From DATFNI01 sp963712305 (GTDB taxonomy: Bacteria > Bacteroidota > Rhodothermia > Balneolales > DATFMH01), in assembly GCA_963712305.1 (NCBI GenBank), contig CAVQHI010000001.1, forward strand, positions 1,054,001-1,118,000: a DNA stretch of 64,000 bases, in the 5' to 3' direction. The position numbers and the translations under genes are program-made. The notes below the pieces were generated by a model. That model saw only the letters and a program-made list of their open reading frames with translations. It did no database searches and was not told where the DNA came from. Below, piece after piece: positions 27,334 through 37,680 of this stretch (the first letter of the stretch is position 1; every line of letters begins with the position of its first letter).

Positions 27334-28380
27334 ATGCCGAATAGTAATTTTTTTGTTTGGAATGGCTCGCCCGTATTATTCAAATCAGGTGAAGTTCATC
27401 TTCCTTTTGCCATTAGTGTTATTGGTCTGATTCTTGCTGTCGTCCTCTACTTCTTCGGATACAGTTATCTTGAAAAGCAGAAGCTGAAAAAACTATCCCG
27501 TAAAGCATCAAAAGATGAAAGAGTAACGTTACCCGGGACCTGGATTGCAGGACTTATCGTCGGAAGTCTCATTGTGGGTCAACTTATTACCGTCCCACTT
27601 GGATGGTGGGTCATTCATACCTTTGGTCCCGTTACAATCCGTTGGTATGGGTTGATGTTCGCCCTTGCGTTCCTGCTGGGTTATTACCTGGGAATCAAGA
27701 TGTTCCGCGATGCCGGAAAACCGCCCGAACGTCTGGAGACACTGCTAACCTATATCATGATCGGTACGGTAGTTGGAGCACGTTTGGGACATGTCATCTT
27801 CTATGAACCTGACTATTATTTTGCGCATCCATCCGAAATTATCAAGATCTGGCACGGTGGCTTAGCCAGTCACGGCGCGGCAATTGGCATTCTGATTGCT
27901 ATCTGGCTCTATATCCGCAAGTTTCCTGATATGAAATATCTGTGGGTGCTCGACCGTGTGGTTATCCCTGTTGCCATCGGTGGGGCATTTGTGCGTATGG
28001 GAAACTTTTTTAATTCTGAGATCATCGGACATGTGACCCACGTGCCCTGGGCAATCATCTTCCAGCGTGACGACATGCTCCCCCGGCATCCTTCCATGTT
28101 ATACGAATCACTTTGCTATCTGATCGGATTTTTCATTCTCTGGTGGATATACAAAAAATATAAAACATCACCCCCGGAAGGTCTTTTGCTGGGTGTTTTC
28201 CTTGTTTATGTATTTACGGGACGCTTTCTGATTGAGTTTACAAAGGTGCGTCAGGCTGATTTCACTGCTAACTGGCCGATCACAATGGGACAGTTGCTCA
28301 GCATACCGTTCGTGTTGTTTGGCATCTGGTTGCTGGTCATGAAAGTAAAATATCCAAAGAAGATTGAAGCGGATGGATGA
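27334..28380 (+). CDS. lgt: Prolipoprotein diacylglyceryl transferase
   Basis: This 348-residue inner-membrane enzyme transfers diacylglycerol from phosphatidylglycerol to the lipobox Cys of prolipoproteins, the first step of lipoprotein maturation. It shows IRWYGLMFALAFLLGYYLG, HGGLASHGAAIG and the signature GAFVRMGNFFNSEIIG, with the conserved Arg and His residues of Lgt. About seven membrane segments are present, plus a basic loop near residues 48-66 that makes the N-terminus longer than in enteric Lgt. Confidence 0.95.
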   Translation: MPNSNFFVWNGSPVLFKSGEVHLPFAISVIGLILAVVLYFFGYSYLEKQKLKKLSRKASKDERVTLPGTWIAGLIVGSLIVGQLITVPLGWWVIHTFGPVTIRWYGLMFALAFLLGYYLGIKMFRDAGKPPERLETLLTYIMIGTVVGARLGHVIFYEPDYYFAHPSEIIKIWHGGLASHGAAIGILIAIWLYIRKFPDMKYLWVLDRVVIPVAIGGAFVRMGNFFNSEIIGHVTHVPWAIIFQRDDMLPRHPSMLYESLCYLIGFFILWWIYKKYKTSPPEGLLLGVFLVYVFTGRFLIEFTKVRQADFTANWPITMGQLLSIPFVLFGIWLLVMKVKYPKKIEADG

Positions 28381-28443
28381 ACGCTGTGTTTTTGAATGTT
28401 ATTTAGATACTTAAAACCATAAACCGACAAAGAGGGTACCATT

Positions 28444-29865
28444 ATGGCTGACATTAAGTTTGGCACCGACGGCTGGCGTGCTGTCATCGCAAAAGATTAC
28501 ACATATGACAATCTGAGTATCGTTACGCAAGCAACAGCACGTTGGATCCGCAAGGATAATGTGACCAATAATGGTGTCATCATCGGATACGACGGTCGTT
28601 TTGGCGGACGCGATTTTGCTCAACACGTCGCTTCAGTTTTCGCAGCAATGGATATTTCCGTAAGGATGGCTGATCAAATCACTCCTACTCCGGCAATTAG
28701 CTGGGCAGCACTCGAACATGACGCTGTGGGTATCGTAATCACGGCAAGCCATAATCCACCGAATTATAATGGTTTCAAGATCAAAGCGCCGTTCGGCGGC
28801 CCTGCCACTCCCGATCAGATTGATTCAGTAGAACAAGAGTACGATAATTTTGATGACAGCCTTCAGGTTGAGTCATATGACACCTACATGAGACGAGGTG
28901 TGGTTCGTGAGATTCCGCTTCGTTCACAGTACATGGATGTCATCCGTAAACGCATCGATCTGGATGCAATTAAAAGTAAAGGTGTGAAGATTGCGCATGA
29001 TGCCATGTTCGGTGCCGGTCAGCACATCATAAAGGAACTTATAGGAGATCAGGTACATGAGCTGAGATCAGAATTCAACCCTGGTTTTCACGGACAGGCT
29101 CCGGAACCGATCGAGAAGAACCTGCAAAATCTATCCAAGTATATTACGGATAACAGAATGGCCATTGGTATCGCCAACGACGGTGACGCTGACCGTGTCG
29201 GGCTGTTTGATGAAACCGGCGCTTTTGTCAATTCCCACATCGTACTGGCATTGCTCACCAAGTACATGAGCCAGGACAAGAAGGAGAAAGGCAGCATCAT
29301 AAAAACTTTTTCGACTACAGACTTGCTCGACAAACAAGCCGAAAAATACGGACTGGATCTTCAGATAACGCCTATTGGCTTTAAATACATAGCAGAGAAA
29401 ATCGTAAATGGCGACGTCCTTGTAGGCGGTGAGGAATCAGGCGGGCTTGCTGTTAAGGGACACATCCCTGAACGTGACGGGATCTTCATCGGCCTGCTCA
29501 TCACCGAGATGATGGTCAAGAAAGGAAAAGCTCTGAGTGAGTTAGTTCAGGAACTGTTTGATGAATTTGGAACCCACTTCCAATACCGCGACGACCTTCA
29601 TACTTCCGACGATAAGAAAAACGCCATGATGAAATGGTGCAAAGACGAAAAAGTCGACGAAATAGCAGGTAAAAAAGTAACCAAACGAGGTTTCACCGAT
29701 GGCGTAAAACACTGGCTTGAGGATGGATCATGGCTGCTCGTACGCCCATCCGGAACAGAACCGGTACTGCGCATCTACTCAGAAAGCGACAATGAAGCAG
29801 AAGCGAAGAAACTGGTGGATGCTACCACGGATCTTGTAAACGATCCGAAGATATTGAAGGGGTGA
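28444..29865 (+). CDS. Phosphoglucomutase/phosphomannomutase family protein
   Basis: The 473-residue enzyme interconverts sugar 1- and 6-phosphates. It has the phosphoserine loop TASHNPPNYNG, the metal-binding DGDADR, the sugar-binding GGEESGGLAV and the phosphate-binding end RPSGTEPVLRIY. It has GAGGG before the ATG. Substrate (glucose, mannose or both) cannot be set from these motifs. It could supply sugar-1-phosphate for nucleotide-sugar synthesis and follows cysS and lgt on the same strand. Confidence 0.93.
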   Translation: MADIKFGTDGWRAVIAKDYTYDNLSIVTQATARWIRKDNVTNNGVIIGYDGRFGGRDFAQHVASVFAAMDISVRMADQITPTPAISWAALEHDAVGIVITASHNPPNYNGFKIKAPFGGPATPDQIDSVEQEYDNFDDSLQVESYDTYMRRGVVREIPLRSQYMDVIRKRIDLDAIKSKGVKIAHDAMFGAGQHIIKELIGDQVHELRSEFNPGFHGQAPEPIEKNLQNLSKYITDNRMAIGIANDGDADRVGLFDETGAFVNSHIVLALLTKYMSQDKKEKGSIIKTFSTTDLLDKQAEKYGLDLQITPIGFKYIAEKIVNGDVLVGGEESGGLAVKGHIPERDGIFIGLLITEMMVKKGKALSELVQELFDEFGTHFQYRDDLHTSDDKKNAMMKWCKDEKVDEIAGKKVTKRGFTDGVKHWLEDGSWLLVRPSGTEPVLRIYSESDNEAEAKKLVDATTDLVNDPKILKG

Positions 29866-29870
29866 CGTAC

Positions 29871-29892
29871 GGGTGAACCCCTGTGTTCACCC
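29871..29892. repeat. REP-like hairpin, copy 1
   Basis: GGGTGAAC and GTTCACCC form an eight-base stem around CCCTGT. Two close relatives follow the RAYT gene start at 30580-30601 and 30774-30795. The CGTACGG/CGTATGG lead-in is also shared. Confidence 0.75.
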
Positions 29893-29907
29893 AACCCTAG
29901 AATTCGT

Positions 29908-29947
29908 CCCCAGCCCTGATACCCGCCGGGGCGGTCACGGGGAACTG
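29908..29947. repeat. 40-bp direct repeat flanking the RAYT gene, copy 1
   Basis: This 40-base stretch matches 30617-30656 with one mismatch (G versus A). It contains CCCGCCGGGGC, so it can fold. It also covers the last codons and the stop of the transposase gene. Confidence 0.8.
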
Positions 29948-30552
29948 CGCCTACGTATCCAATTTCTGGGATTCGATCGAATATAATAACGAATCGAATC
30001 CCATTCTTTTTGGCTGTGGATGATGTGCTCATAATAATTGCGATGCCATAATTTACCATCAAATCGAGGCCAGCTTTTATCATAGACACCATCAATATAT
30101 TTCTTGGTCGTCAACGACTTAAATCTCTGCACAACCTCTGACAAGGATAGCTGATCATATTTTCGAGATATATCTTCATTTCCTTGTTGCCTGGATGATT
30201 CGCACTCCGTACGGGCAACCCCCCGTGTTTGCCCCTGTCGTGTATCTTCATCTCCCACCCCTCCCATATCTTTAAGCGGCTCATCCCCCAATACAACGAT
30301 CCCATGAAAATGATCAGGCATAACGACAAATTCATCAATTGAAACTCCAGGATAATAATCTGGAATCTCCATCCATATTCTTTGGATCATCAATCCGACC
30401 TCGCTTAGAAGCATGATTCCACTTTCAATCCGACCAAACAATTTCAACCAATTTCTCACATCAATCGTGACAAAATATGCCCCCGCTTTTGTATAATCGT
30501 ACCCATTCAACCGAATCGACCGGCGATGATGTCTACTTGGATCGTAAATCAT
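29935..30552 (-). CDS. REP-associated tyrosine transposase (RAYT, IS200-like Y1 type)
   Basis: The 205-residue protein has the Y1 transposase core: the HUH pair in VVMPDHFHGIVVLG and a Tyr-bearing helix (VVQRFKSLTTKKYIDG). The end (LWHRNYYEHIIHSQKEWDS, then IRYYIRSNPRNW) is typical of RAYTs. These enzymes cut single-stranded DNA at REP sequences. REP-like hairpins and a 40-bp direct repeat flank this gene, and its last codons fall inside one repeat. It is a domesticated or mobile single-copy unit rather than a full insertion sequence. It lies between two housekeeping genes without breaking either. Confidence 0.9.
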   Translation of the reverse strand: MIYDPSRHHRRSIRLNGYDYTKAGAYFVTIDVRNWLKLFGRIESGIMLLSEVGLMIQRIWMEIPDYYPGVSIDEFVVMPDHFHGIVVLGDEPLKDMGGVGDEDTRQGQTRGVARTECESSRQQGNEDISRKYDQLSLSEVVQRFKSLTTKKYIDGVYDKSWPRFDGKLWHRNYYEHIIHSQKEWDSIRYYIRSNPRNWIRRRSSP

Positions 30553-30579
30553 AATGCGTCTCTCTTTTTTCTTCCGTAT

Positions 30580-30601
30580 GGGCGAATCCCTGTGTTCGCC
30601 C
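30580..30601. repeat. REP-like hairpin, copy 2
   Basis: GGGCGAA and TTCGCCC form the stem; it differs by a few bases from copy 1. It lies just upstream of the RAYT start codon. Confidence 0.75.
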
Positions 30602-30616
30602 TACCCCTGTTGTTCG

Positions 30617-30656
30617 CCCCAGCCCTGATACCCGCCGGGGCAGTCACGGGGAACTG
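30617..30656. repeat. 40-bp direct repeat flanking the RAYT gene, copy 2
   Basis: It matches 29908-29947 with one mismatch, in the same orientation. The pair brackets the whole RAYT gene. Confidence 0.8.
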
Positions 30657-30773
30657 ACCCTTCATAATATGACCACAAAACCACATGCACCTTGCACACC
30701 TTTTCACATCCCACCCTGTTAGTTTCCTGTAAAATTCCGGATATTTGTGGCGACCTTTGTAGACCTGCCGTAT

Positions 30774-30795
30774 GGGCGAATCCCCGTATTCGCCC
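30774..30795. repeat. REP-like hairpin, copy 3
   Basis: GGGCGAA and TTCGCCC around TCCCCGTA, preceded by CCGTAT as in copy 2. It sits 43 bp before the aminotransferase start. Confidence 0.75.
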
Positions 30796-30838
30796 TGCAC
30801 AGTGTCTGCTCTTACAGCTTTCAAGTAATTTTTACGAT

Positions 30839-32083
30839 ATGAATGATACATCAACAATTAATGGAGTTCCGTTGCTGGACCTGAAGGCCCAGTACGAGGG
30901 TATCCGCGATGAGGTAAAAGCGGAAATTGAAAAAGTATTGGACAGCCAGTCTTTTGTGCTTGGACCTGCTGTTGATCAGTTTGAAAATGAGGTTGGCCAA
31001 TATATCGGCACGCCAAATGCTATAGGTTGTGCATCGGGTTCTGACTCCCTTCTGCTAGCATTGATGGCCATCGATCTGCAACCCGGAGATCTGGTTCTCA
31101 CTTCACCGTACACTTTCTTTGCAACAGGCGGAGCCATAGCCCGGCTGGGTGGCATCCCCGTTTTCACGGATATCAATCCCGACGATTATAACCTGAATGC
31201 TGACCTGGTTGAACAGTTCCTGACTGGGGACCATCCTCTGTCAAGGCGTTTCAAAGATCACAAAAAACGAATTAAGGCTATTATTCCGGTTCATCTGTAT
31301 GGTCAGTGTGCCGACATGGCACATCTTACTGAAATTGCAGTTCGCCATGATGTAGATCTGATTGAGGATACAGCACAGGCTATTGGTTCCAAATTTAAAG
31401 GCAGAACGGCGGGAACGATGGGCGACTTCGGCTGCTTCAGTTTCTTTCCAAGTAAAAACCTCGGAGGATATGGAGACGGCGGACTCATCTCGACGGATAA
31501 TTCCGAATATGCCGACAAACTCAGAATCCTGCGCGTCCATGGTTCAAAGCCGAAATATCATCATAAGGTTGTTGGTATTAACAGCCGTCTCGATTCTCTT
31601 CAGGCCGCTGTACTTAGTGTTAAATTGCGTCACCTCGAAGACTGGCATACGGCCCGTCGTGAAAAAGCAATTAAATATAACCAACTGTTTGAAGAGGCCG
31701 GAATTCGTCTGAATGACCAGGTCCAACGTCCTTCAGATATAAATGATGTTGTTGATTCCAATATTGATAAGCTGTTAACTCCTGTTGAAGTGTCTGGAAA
31801 ACCGGAATCAGGTGGCAGACACGTGTATCATCAATATGTCATTCGTACGCTAAGGCGTGATGAGCTCAAGAACGCACTCGATTCCGCAGGAATTGGAAAC
31901 GCCATTTACTACCCCGTACCACTGCATGAGCAGGAATGCTTCACGTACCTGGGTTACCAGGATATCGATTGCCCGAATTCTTCGGCGGCAGGTAGACAAA
32001 CGCTTGCACTTCCAATCTATCCTGAACTGACAGATGATCAGCAGGAATATATTGTCGCACATATCGTTAAAGCGCTGAAATAA
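30839..32083 (+). CDS. DegT/DnrJ/EryC1/StrS family aminotransferase
   Basis: This 414-residue PLP enzyme transfers an amino group, typically to a keto-sugar on NDP. It begins with the family start GVPLLDLKAQYEGI and has GCASGSDSLLLAL, LIEDTAQAIG and the PLP-lysine segment CFSFFPSKNLGGYGDGG (K206). The ATG at 30839 is chosen over the longer upstream frame, which runs through the REP repeats and has no coding character. A ~40-residue insert (about 295-335, NDVVDSNIDKLL) sits before HVYHQYVIRT and is longer than in many relatives. It stands before hisS. No other amino-sugar genes are nearby, so the product sugar is unknown. Confidence 0.92.
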   Translation: MNDTSTINGVPLLDLKAQYEGIRDEVKAEIEKVLDSQSFVLGPAVDQFENEVGQYIGTPNAIGCASGSDSLLLALMAIDLQPGDLVLTSPYTFFATGGAIARLGGIPVFTDINPDDYNLNADLVEQFLTGDHPLSRRFKDHKKRIKAIIPVHLYGQCADMAHLTEIAVRHDVDLIEDTAQAIGSKFKGRTAGTMGDFGCFSFFPSKNLGGYGDGGLISTDNSEYADKLRILRVHGSKPKYHHKVVGINSRLDSLQAAVLSVKLRHLEDWHTARREKAIKYNQLFEEAGIRLNDQVQRPSDINDVVDSNIDKLLTPVEVSGKPESGGRHVYHQYVIRTLRRDELKNALDSAGIGNAIYYPVPLHEQECFTYLGYQDIDCPNSSAAGRQTLALPIYPELTDDQQEYIVAHIVKALK

Positions 32084-32106
32084 TTTTCATTTAAAAACTG
32101 AGATTC

Positions 32107-33371
32107 ATGGCAAAACCCCTTTTTACGACCCACACCGGCATGGTTGACATCTTACCGGGAGAAGTTGAAAAATGGCAGCAACTCGAACAACTGATAAGGG
32201 ATACCGCCCGCCGGTTTCATTTCAGGGAAATCAGAACACCTATAATGGAACAGACGGAACTGATTGCCCGTGGTGTAGGACAACTAACCGATATCGTCTC
32301 AAAGGAAATGTTCGCTTTCGATCGCGGGGATGATCATTACGTGCTTCGTCCGGAGGGAACAGCACCGGTCAGTCGGGCCTATATCGAACATAATCTCAAA
32401 CAGCGGGGTGGAACACAACAGTTTTTTTATATGGGTCCCATGTTCCGTGCAGAACGACCTCAAAAAGGTCGTCAACGCCAGTTTCATCAGTTTGGTGCGG
32501 AAATAATTGGGAGTCCCGATCCGGCAGCAGATGTGGATGTTATTGCGTTTATGATGGCTGTTTATCGCAAGGTTGGCATTCGTAATTTCACACTTAAAAT
32601 TAATTCAGTGGGTGATCCCGAGAGCCGTCAGCGCTATAAAGAAGTATTGCAGGATTACCTGCGGCCCAATCTGTCAAAACTTTCGGAAGTCTCTCAGCAA
32701 CGTTTTGAAACCAATCCGATGAGTATCCTCGATTCGAAGGAAGAACAGGACAGGCCGATTGTCGAAGATGCACCGGTAATCACCGATTATCTGAATGAAG
32801 ATTGTCAGGAACACTTTGAACAGGTAAAACAATATTTGTCAGCTCTCAATATCTCATATGAGGTTGATCCAAGACTCGTTCGGGGACTGGACTACTATAC
32901 CAAAACCGCTTTCGAACTAATTAGCCCTGATTTGGGGGGACAGGATGCCCTCGGCGCAGGAGGACGTTACGATCTCTTGATCGAAGAACTGGGTGGACCA
33001 TCAACTCCTGCTGTTGGTTTGCCGCAGGAATTGAGCGCTTGTTCATAGCCTGCGAAGCAATGGGTATCGAACTCGGTTCAGAACCGGCCGTTGACGTGTA
33101 TCTGGTGACCATAGGCCATAAAGCCCGCAATTGGGCACTTGCTCATCTGAATGATTTTCGGGAGAAAGGTCTGGCATGTACCATGGATTACGCTGGACGT
33201 TCCATCAAAGCGCAGATGAAAGACGCCAATCGTGAAAATGCACGATTTTCAATCATCATTGGCGATAATGAGCTTGAATCAGGCAGGTTCACTCTGCGGG
33301 ATATGGAGCAAAGTGAAGAAGAAAACCTGTCATTCGATGACATTCTCAAACGCGTCGCTCCCACAATGTAA
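32107..33371 (+). pseudogene. hisS: Histidyl-tRNA synthetase, frame broken by one indel (probably intact in the organism)
   Basis: Class II HisRS charges tRNA-His. The first 313-residue frame has REIRTPIMEQTELIARGVG, the motif 2 region FYMGPMFRAERPQKGRQRQFHQFGAE and LVRGLDYYTKTAFE. It then ends early after STPAVG. The expected continuation (FAAGIERLF) is present one base out of frame and runs on from 33039 to the normal C-terminal anticodon-binding domain. A single missing T in GGTTTGCC near 33017 explains the break. HisS is essential, so this is either a sequence error or a second copy exists elsewhere. Confidence 0.93.
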
Positions 33372-33478
33372 TTTTGAATGTTTAATTATGAATTTTGAAT
33401 TACCATCACATTAGCGATTAACTGATCAGGTATAACTACTAACTGAGCACTGAACACTCAAATCTCAACACTTATTAA

Positions 33479-35344
33479 ATGAAACGTTACCGCTTCCTTC
33501 TGTTGGCTTCTCTCCTTCTTATTTCTGTCAACGGATTTGCACAGTCCACTCTGCCAATGGCACGAAATATTCAAAAGGCTTACGAAAACGGGACACGATC
33601 ATCGGATGGGACTCCTGGCAAGAGCTACTGGCAAAATAGTGCGGACTATAAGATCAACGTTACATTCTCTCCTGAGACGCGGCTTCTTTCAGGATCGGAG
33701 GAAATTACTTACAACAATGCAAGTCCGGATACCCTACACCAAATCTGGTTCAAGCTTTATCCGAATCTATATAAAGAAGGATCACAACGGGGCCAAAACA
33801 TCAAGCCAGAGGATTTGAGTGATGGCATTCAGATTGGATCACTCTCCATCGATGGCATAACACAGGATGCGGGCGAGGCGCGCGTTCGCCGGGACCAACA
33901 TGATCGTTAATATCAAACCACTGGCTCCGGGAAAGAAAATGCATTTCAATATTTCTTTCTCCTACGTTTTGAATAAAACGTCTCACATTCGAACGGGTGA
34001 AGTTGAAAAGGGGTCCTATTTCATCGCCTATTTCTTCCCTCGGATCGCCGTTTATGATGATGTGCATGGCTGGAACAGGATTCCCTACACGGGCACTCAG
34101 GAATTTTACAACGATTTTTGCAATTTCGACACAAGAATCACGGTCCCCAAAGACTATGTCGTCTGGGCTACCGGGACACTGCAGAATAGCGATAGCGTGT
34201 TGGCTTCTAAATATATTCAGCGTATAAAAGAAGCGGAAACAAACGATGGCATCACCACAGTAATCGATAGTACGGATCTGCAAAGGGAGATATCACAGCG
34301 CAAAATCCCACCAATACCTGGCATTTTAACGCGTCTGATGTCACCGACTTCGTGTTTGCAACCAGCGATCATTACATTTGGAAATCATCGAGCCTGGTCG
34401 TTGATCCCAAAACAGGTCAACGCACACGCGTGGATGCAGCCTTTAATCCAAAGCACAAAGACTACTTCGATGTCATCCACTATGCTCGTAAGACGGTCGA
34501 AGCGATGAGTTACACGTTTCCGAAATGGCCTTATCCTTATCCGCACGAGACGATCTATGATGGACTGGATCAGATGGAATACCCCATGATGGTCAATGAT
34601 AACCCACTTGAAAACAGTGCTGATGCCATCGAACTCACTGATCACGAGATCTTTCATATGATGTTCCCCTTTTATATGGGTACCAACGAGACGCGGTATG
34701 CCTGGATGGATGAAGGCTGGGCAACGATCGGTGAATGGATCATCTCGCCAATCATCGACTCAACCATCGTCGATGAATACGGTATGCGTCCATACGATTT
34801 TAGTGCCGGCAATGAAGAGGATTTGCCGATCATCACACCAAGTACGCAGGAAAACGGGACCGATTATTACTTGAACTCCTATCCCAAACCCGCACTCGGC
34901 TATCTCTACGTGAAGGATATGCTCGGCGACAAACTATTTACCAAGGCACTTCATCATTACATAGAAGAGTGGCACGGAAAACATCCCATTCCCTACGACT
35001 TCTTCTATAGCATAAACAAAGGCTCCGGAAAGAATCTGAACTGGTTCTGGAACAATTGGTTCTTCGAAAAAGGATATCCTGATCTGGCAATCTCAAAAGT
35101 TCGTAAGAGAGGCAGCAAATATACTGTAACCGTCGAATCCAAAGGCAACAAAATTGTGCCTGTTGATCTGACTATTACATACACTGACAAAGACACTCAA
35201 AAAATTCACCGCGATATTTCCTGCTGGGAAAAAGGTAACAAGATGGTTTCCATCACCTTCAAATCAAACAAAAAAGTCCAGAATATCACGCTTGGCGGTA
35301 ATACGATGCGGATTCTGATCAATCGAACAATGTATATATCATGA
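33479..35344 (+). pseudogene. M1-family metallopeptidase, frame broken at two places (probably intact in the organism)
   Basis: Three overlapping frames together encode one secreted gluzincin aminopeptidase of about 620 residues. It has a signal peptide (MKRYRFLLLASLLLISVNGFAQ), an N-terminal beta-domain and the active-site sequence ELTDHEIFHMMFPF (HExxH). The third zinc ligand follows in YAWMDEGWATIGEW. DQMEYPMM replaces the usual GAMEN-type substrate loop. The frames shift near 33890 and near 34280; at the second, one missing G in CTGCAAAGG restores reading. All three zinc ligands are intact, so the enzyme should work if the breaks are sequencing errors. It likely degrades peptides in the periplasm or outside the cell. 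Confidence 0.82.
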
Positions 35345-35594
35345 ATAAATAATGTAAACGTGTGGGTAGTCACAATCACAGACTTGCAACATGTTACTGG
35401 ATACACTTTATTAAAGAGTGTTTTGGTTTTATGTGTTCAGTGATTAGTTGGAATTGACTCGCCACTCTTATTACTGAAAGCAAATGAAATCTCTTCATTC
35501 CGTGTTGTGTTCGAACACTTATGGGTGAAAAAACGTTGCAAAGAAGGCACCATCTAATTCATAATTAAGAATTTAAAACCTAAATTAATGCGGA

Positions 35595-37429
35595 ATGCCT
35601 GAGCATTTTCTAATAGGATTGGGGCTGATATTAATTATCGGGATAGCTGCCCAGTGGATAGCATGGAAAACACATCTGCCTGCCATCCTTCTTGTTGATT
35701 TGTGGAATTGTAGCCGGACCGTCACAGGACTCATTCATCCCGATCAGCTACTTGGAAATACGCTGTTTCCGATTGTATCGCTGTCTGTAGCGGTAATCCT
35801 GTTTGAGGGTGGACTCAGTCTTCGAATTGATGAATTACGTGAGATCGGAGGCGTCATCTTTCGTCTCATTGCCATTGGCATATCTATTACCTGGGTTCTT
35901 AGTTCACTCTTTGCCTACTTGCTGCTGGATTTTAACGTTTATCTCTCAGTCCTCTTTGGGGCCATCCTGATCGTCACAGGTCCCACCGTCATAATCCCCT
36001 TGCTTCGGCAGGTACGCCCATCCGGACAGGTAGGTTCGATTTTAAAGTGGGAAGGCATCGTCAATGATCCGATCGGTGCCAGTGTGGCCGTTTTGGTATT
36101 AGGTAATCATGGTCAGCGGCACAAACAATGGCGTGGGCGTCGCAGCTGTCGGAGCCATTAAAACGCTAATCTTTGGAGTTGGTGTTGGATTTGCCGGTGC
36201 AGCAATCATGTACTTTTTCCTAAAACGTCACCTGATCCCCATTTCCTGCAAAATCCTATTACATTAATGCTGGTTGTTGCAGCGTTTATGGGAGCAGATT
36301 TGCTTCAGGAAGAATCCGGGTTGTTGGCGGTGACTGTCATGGGTTTCGCCCTAACCAACCAAAAATCGGTGCGGGTAAAGCATAGTATAGAGTTCAAGGA
36401 AAATCTACGGGTCATCCTGATCTCCCTTCTTTTTATTATTCTCGCGGCCCGACTTCAGCTATCGGACCTCCAACATCTCAACTGGTCGATATTGCTTTTC
36501 CTGGTACTTTTGATCCTGGTTGTGCGTCCGGCAGCAGTATACGCTTCAACGCTGGGTTCGAAACTGAATTGGAAGGAGCGCCTGTTCCTGATTGCTATGG
36601 CTCCCCGTGGGATTGTTGCTGCAGCCATATCTGCAATTTTCGCATTCCAGCTCGGCTCAGAGGGATATCCGGAAGCCAGTTTGATGATACCGTATATCTT
36701 TGTTGTGATTATCGGAACAGTGACTATTTATGGATTATTGGCTACCCCGCTTGCGCGGAAACTCGGCGTTGCAAAACCCATTCCAGAGGATTGCTGATTC
36801 TCGGTGCACAAAATTGGGTACGCAACGTGGCGCTCGAACTCAAAAAGCTAGGTTTTCGCGTCATCGTTGCCGACACGAACTGGTATAATATCAGGGAAGC
36901 ACGAATGAGTGGCCTAAAGACTTACTATGGTAACATTTTGGCAGAATACGCACTCAATGAGATCAACCTTGATGGAATTGGTCATTTTCTTGCCGTAACA
37001 CCTAACGACGAGGTCAATTCACTCGCCACACTGCGATTCAGCGAAATTCTCGGGCGGTCTGAGGTATATCAACTCACTTCAGATACAGATGGTAAAAAGG
37101 GAGAGATGAGCAGCGAACTGAATGGAAGAATCGTTCCGAAAACAACTGAATGATCTGCGTATCAAGACCTTGTTTTCAGATGGGGCTGAGCTGCGGGCAA
37201 CTAACCTGACCGAGGAATTTAATTAAAGACGCTCACTACTGGTGGTGCCCAACTCGTCATCCCGCTATTTCTAATTACACAGGCTGGCGATATCCGCATA
37301 TTTGCAACGGATAACCCACCCGAACCACAATCAGGTCAACGAATTATAACCATCGCCTTAGAACGTGAAAAAGCTCCGCAATGGTTTTTAGAAGAAGCTG
37401 AAGCAGAGCAGGAAAGAGGAAACAAATAA
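35595..37429 (+). pseudogene. CPA-family cation:proton antiporter with TrkA-N domain, frame broken many times (probably intact in the organism)
   Basis: Put together, the pieces encode one long antiporter of the sodium(potassium)/proton type. The membrane part has LFEGGLSLRIDELREIGG, GAILIVTGPTVIIPLL and ERLFLIAMAPRGIVAAAISAIF. After it comes a cytoplasmic nucleotide-binding TrkA-N domain (LLILGAQNWVRNVALELKKL, VADTNWYNIREARMSGLK) and a short C-terminal tail ending near 37429. At least seven shifts are visible, near 35697, 35718, 36105, 36238, 36782, 37130 and 37222. Most fall in short homopolymers (for example CCCC, AAAA and TTT). Each reading frame stays well conserved on both sides. The protein would exchange monovalent cations for protons. 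Confidence 0.8.
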
Positions 37430-37521
37430 CCCAATCTGGAGCCGATTATTGTTATGCTAAACCGTTATCAATTCCTGTTCGTTGTAGAAATTCACAAATG
37501 ACTCTGTCTCCTGTATCCACG

Positions 37522-37629
37522 CTACACGGGGTCAAAATCTGAAATCAACGATGTAATCTCTTCAAGATCACCATTCGGCTCGTACGGTGCAAATCCGCCC
37601 AATTGCTGATTGGTTAATAGCGTATAAAA
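37522..37629 (-). other. Possible gene remnant, unassigned
   Basis: On the minus strand, 35 codons read like a protein tail (LTNQQLGGFAPYEPNGDLEE, then ITSLISDFDPV, stop at 37522-37524), bounded upstream by an in-frame stop. It has no start codon or ribosome binding site. I do not recognise the family. Confidence 0.25.
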
Positions 37630-37680
37630 CTATAGTTCTGAGAATATAAGGGTGATTCACAAAAAGGAAGAATTATTTGA

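Noticed and set aside
29871..30795. CRISPR array
   Set aside because: The repeats are few, palindromic and unevenly spaced around a transposase, and no cas gene is present.
30549..30857. Minus-strand reading frame upstream of the RAYT start
   Set aside because: It is made from the REP hairpins and the 40-bp repeat read on the other strand and overlaps the aminotransferase start; no protein-like features.
33017..33048. Programmed ribosomal frameshift in hisS
   Set aside because: No slippery heptamer with a clear downstream structure was seen, hisS is not known to use one, and two neighbouring genes are broken in the same way.
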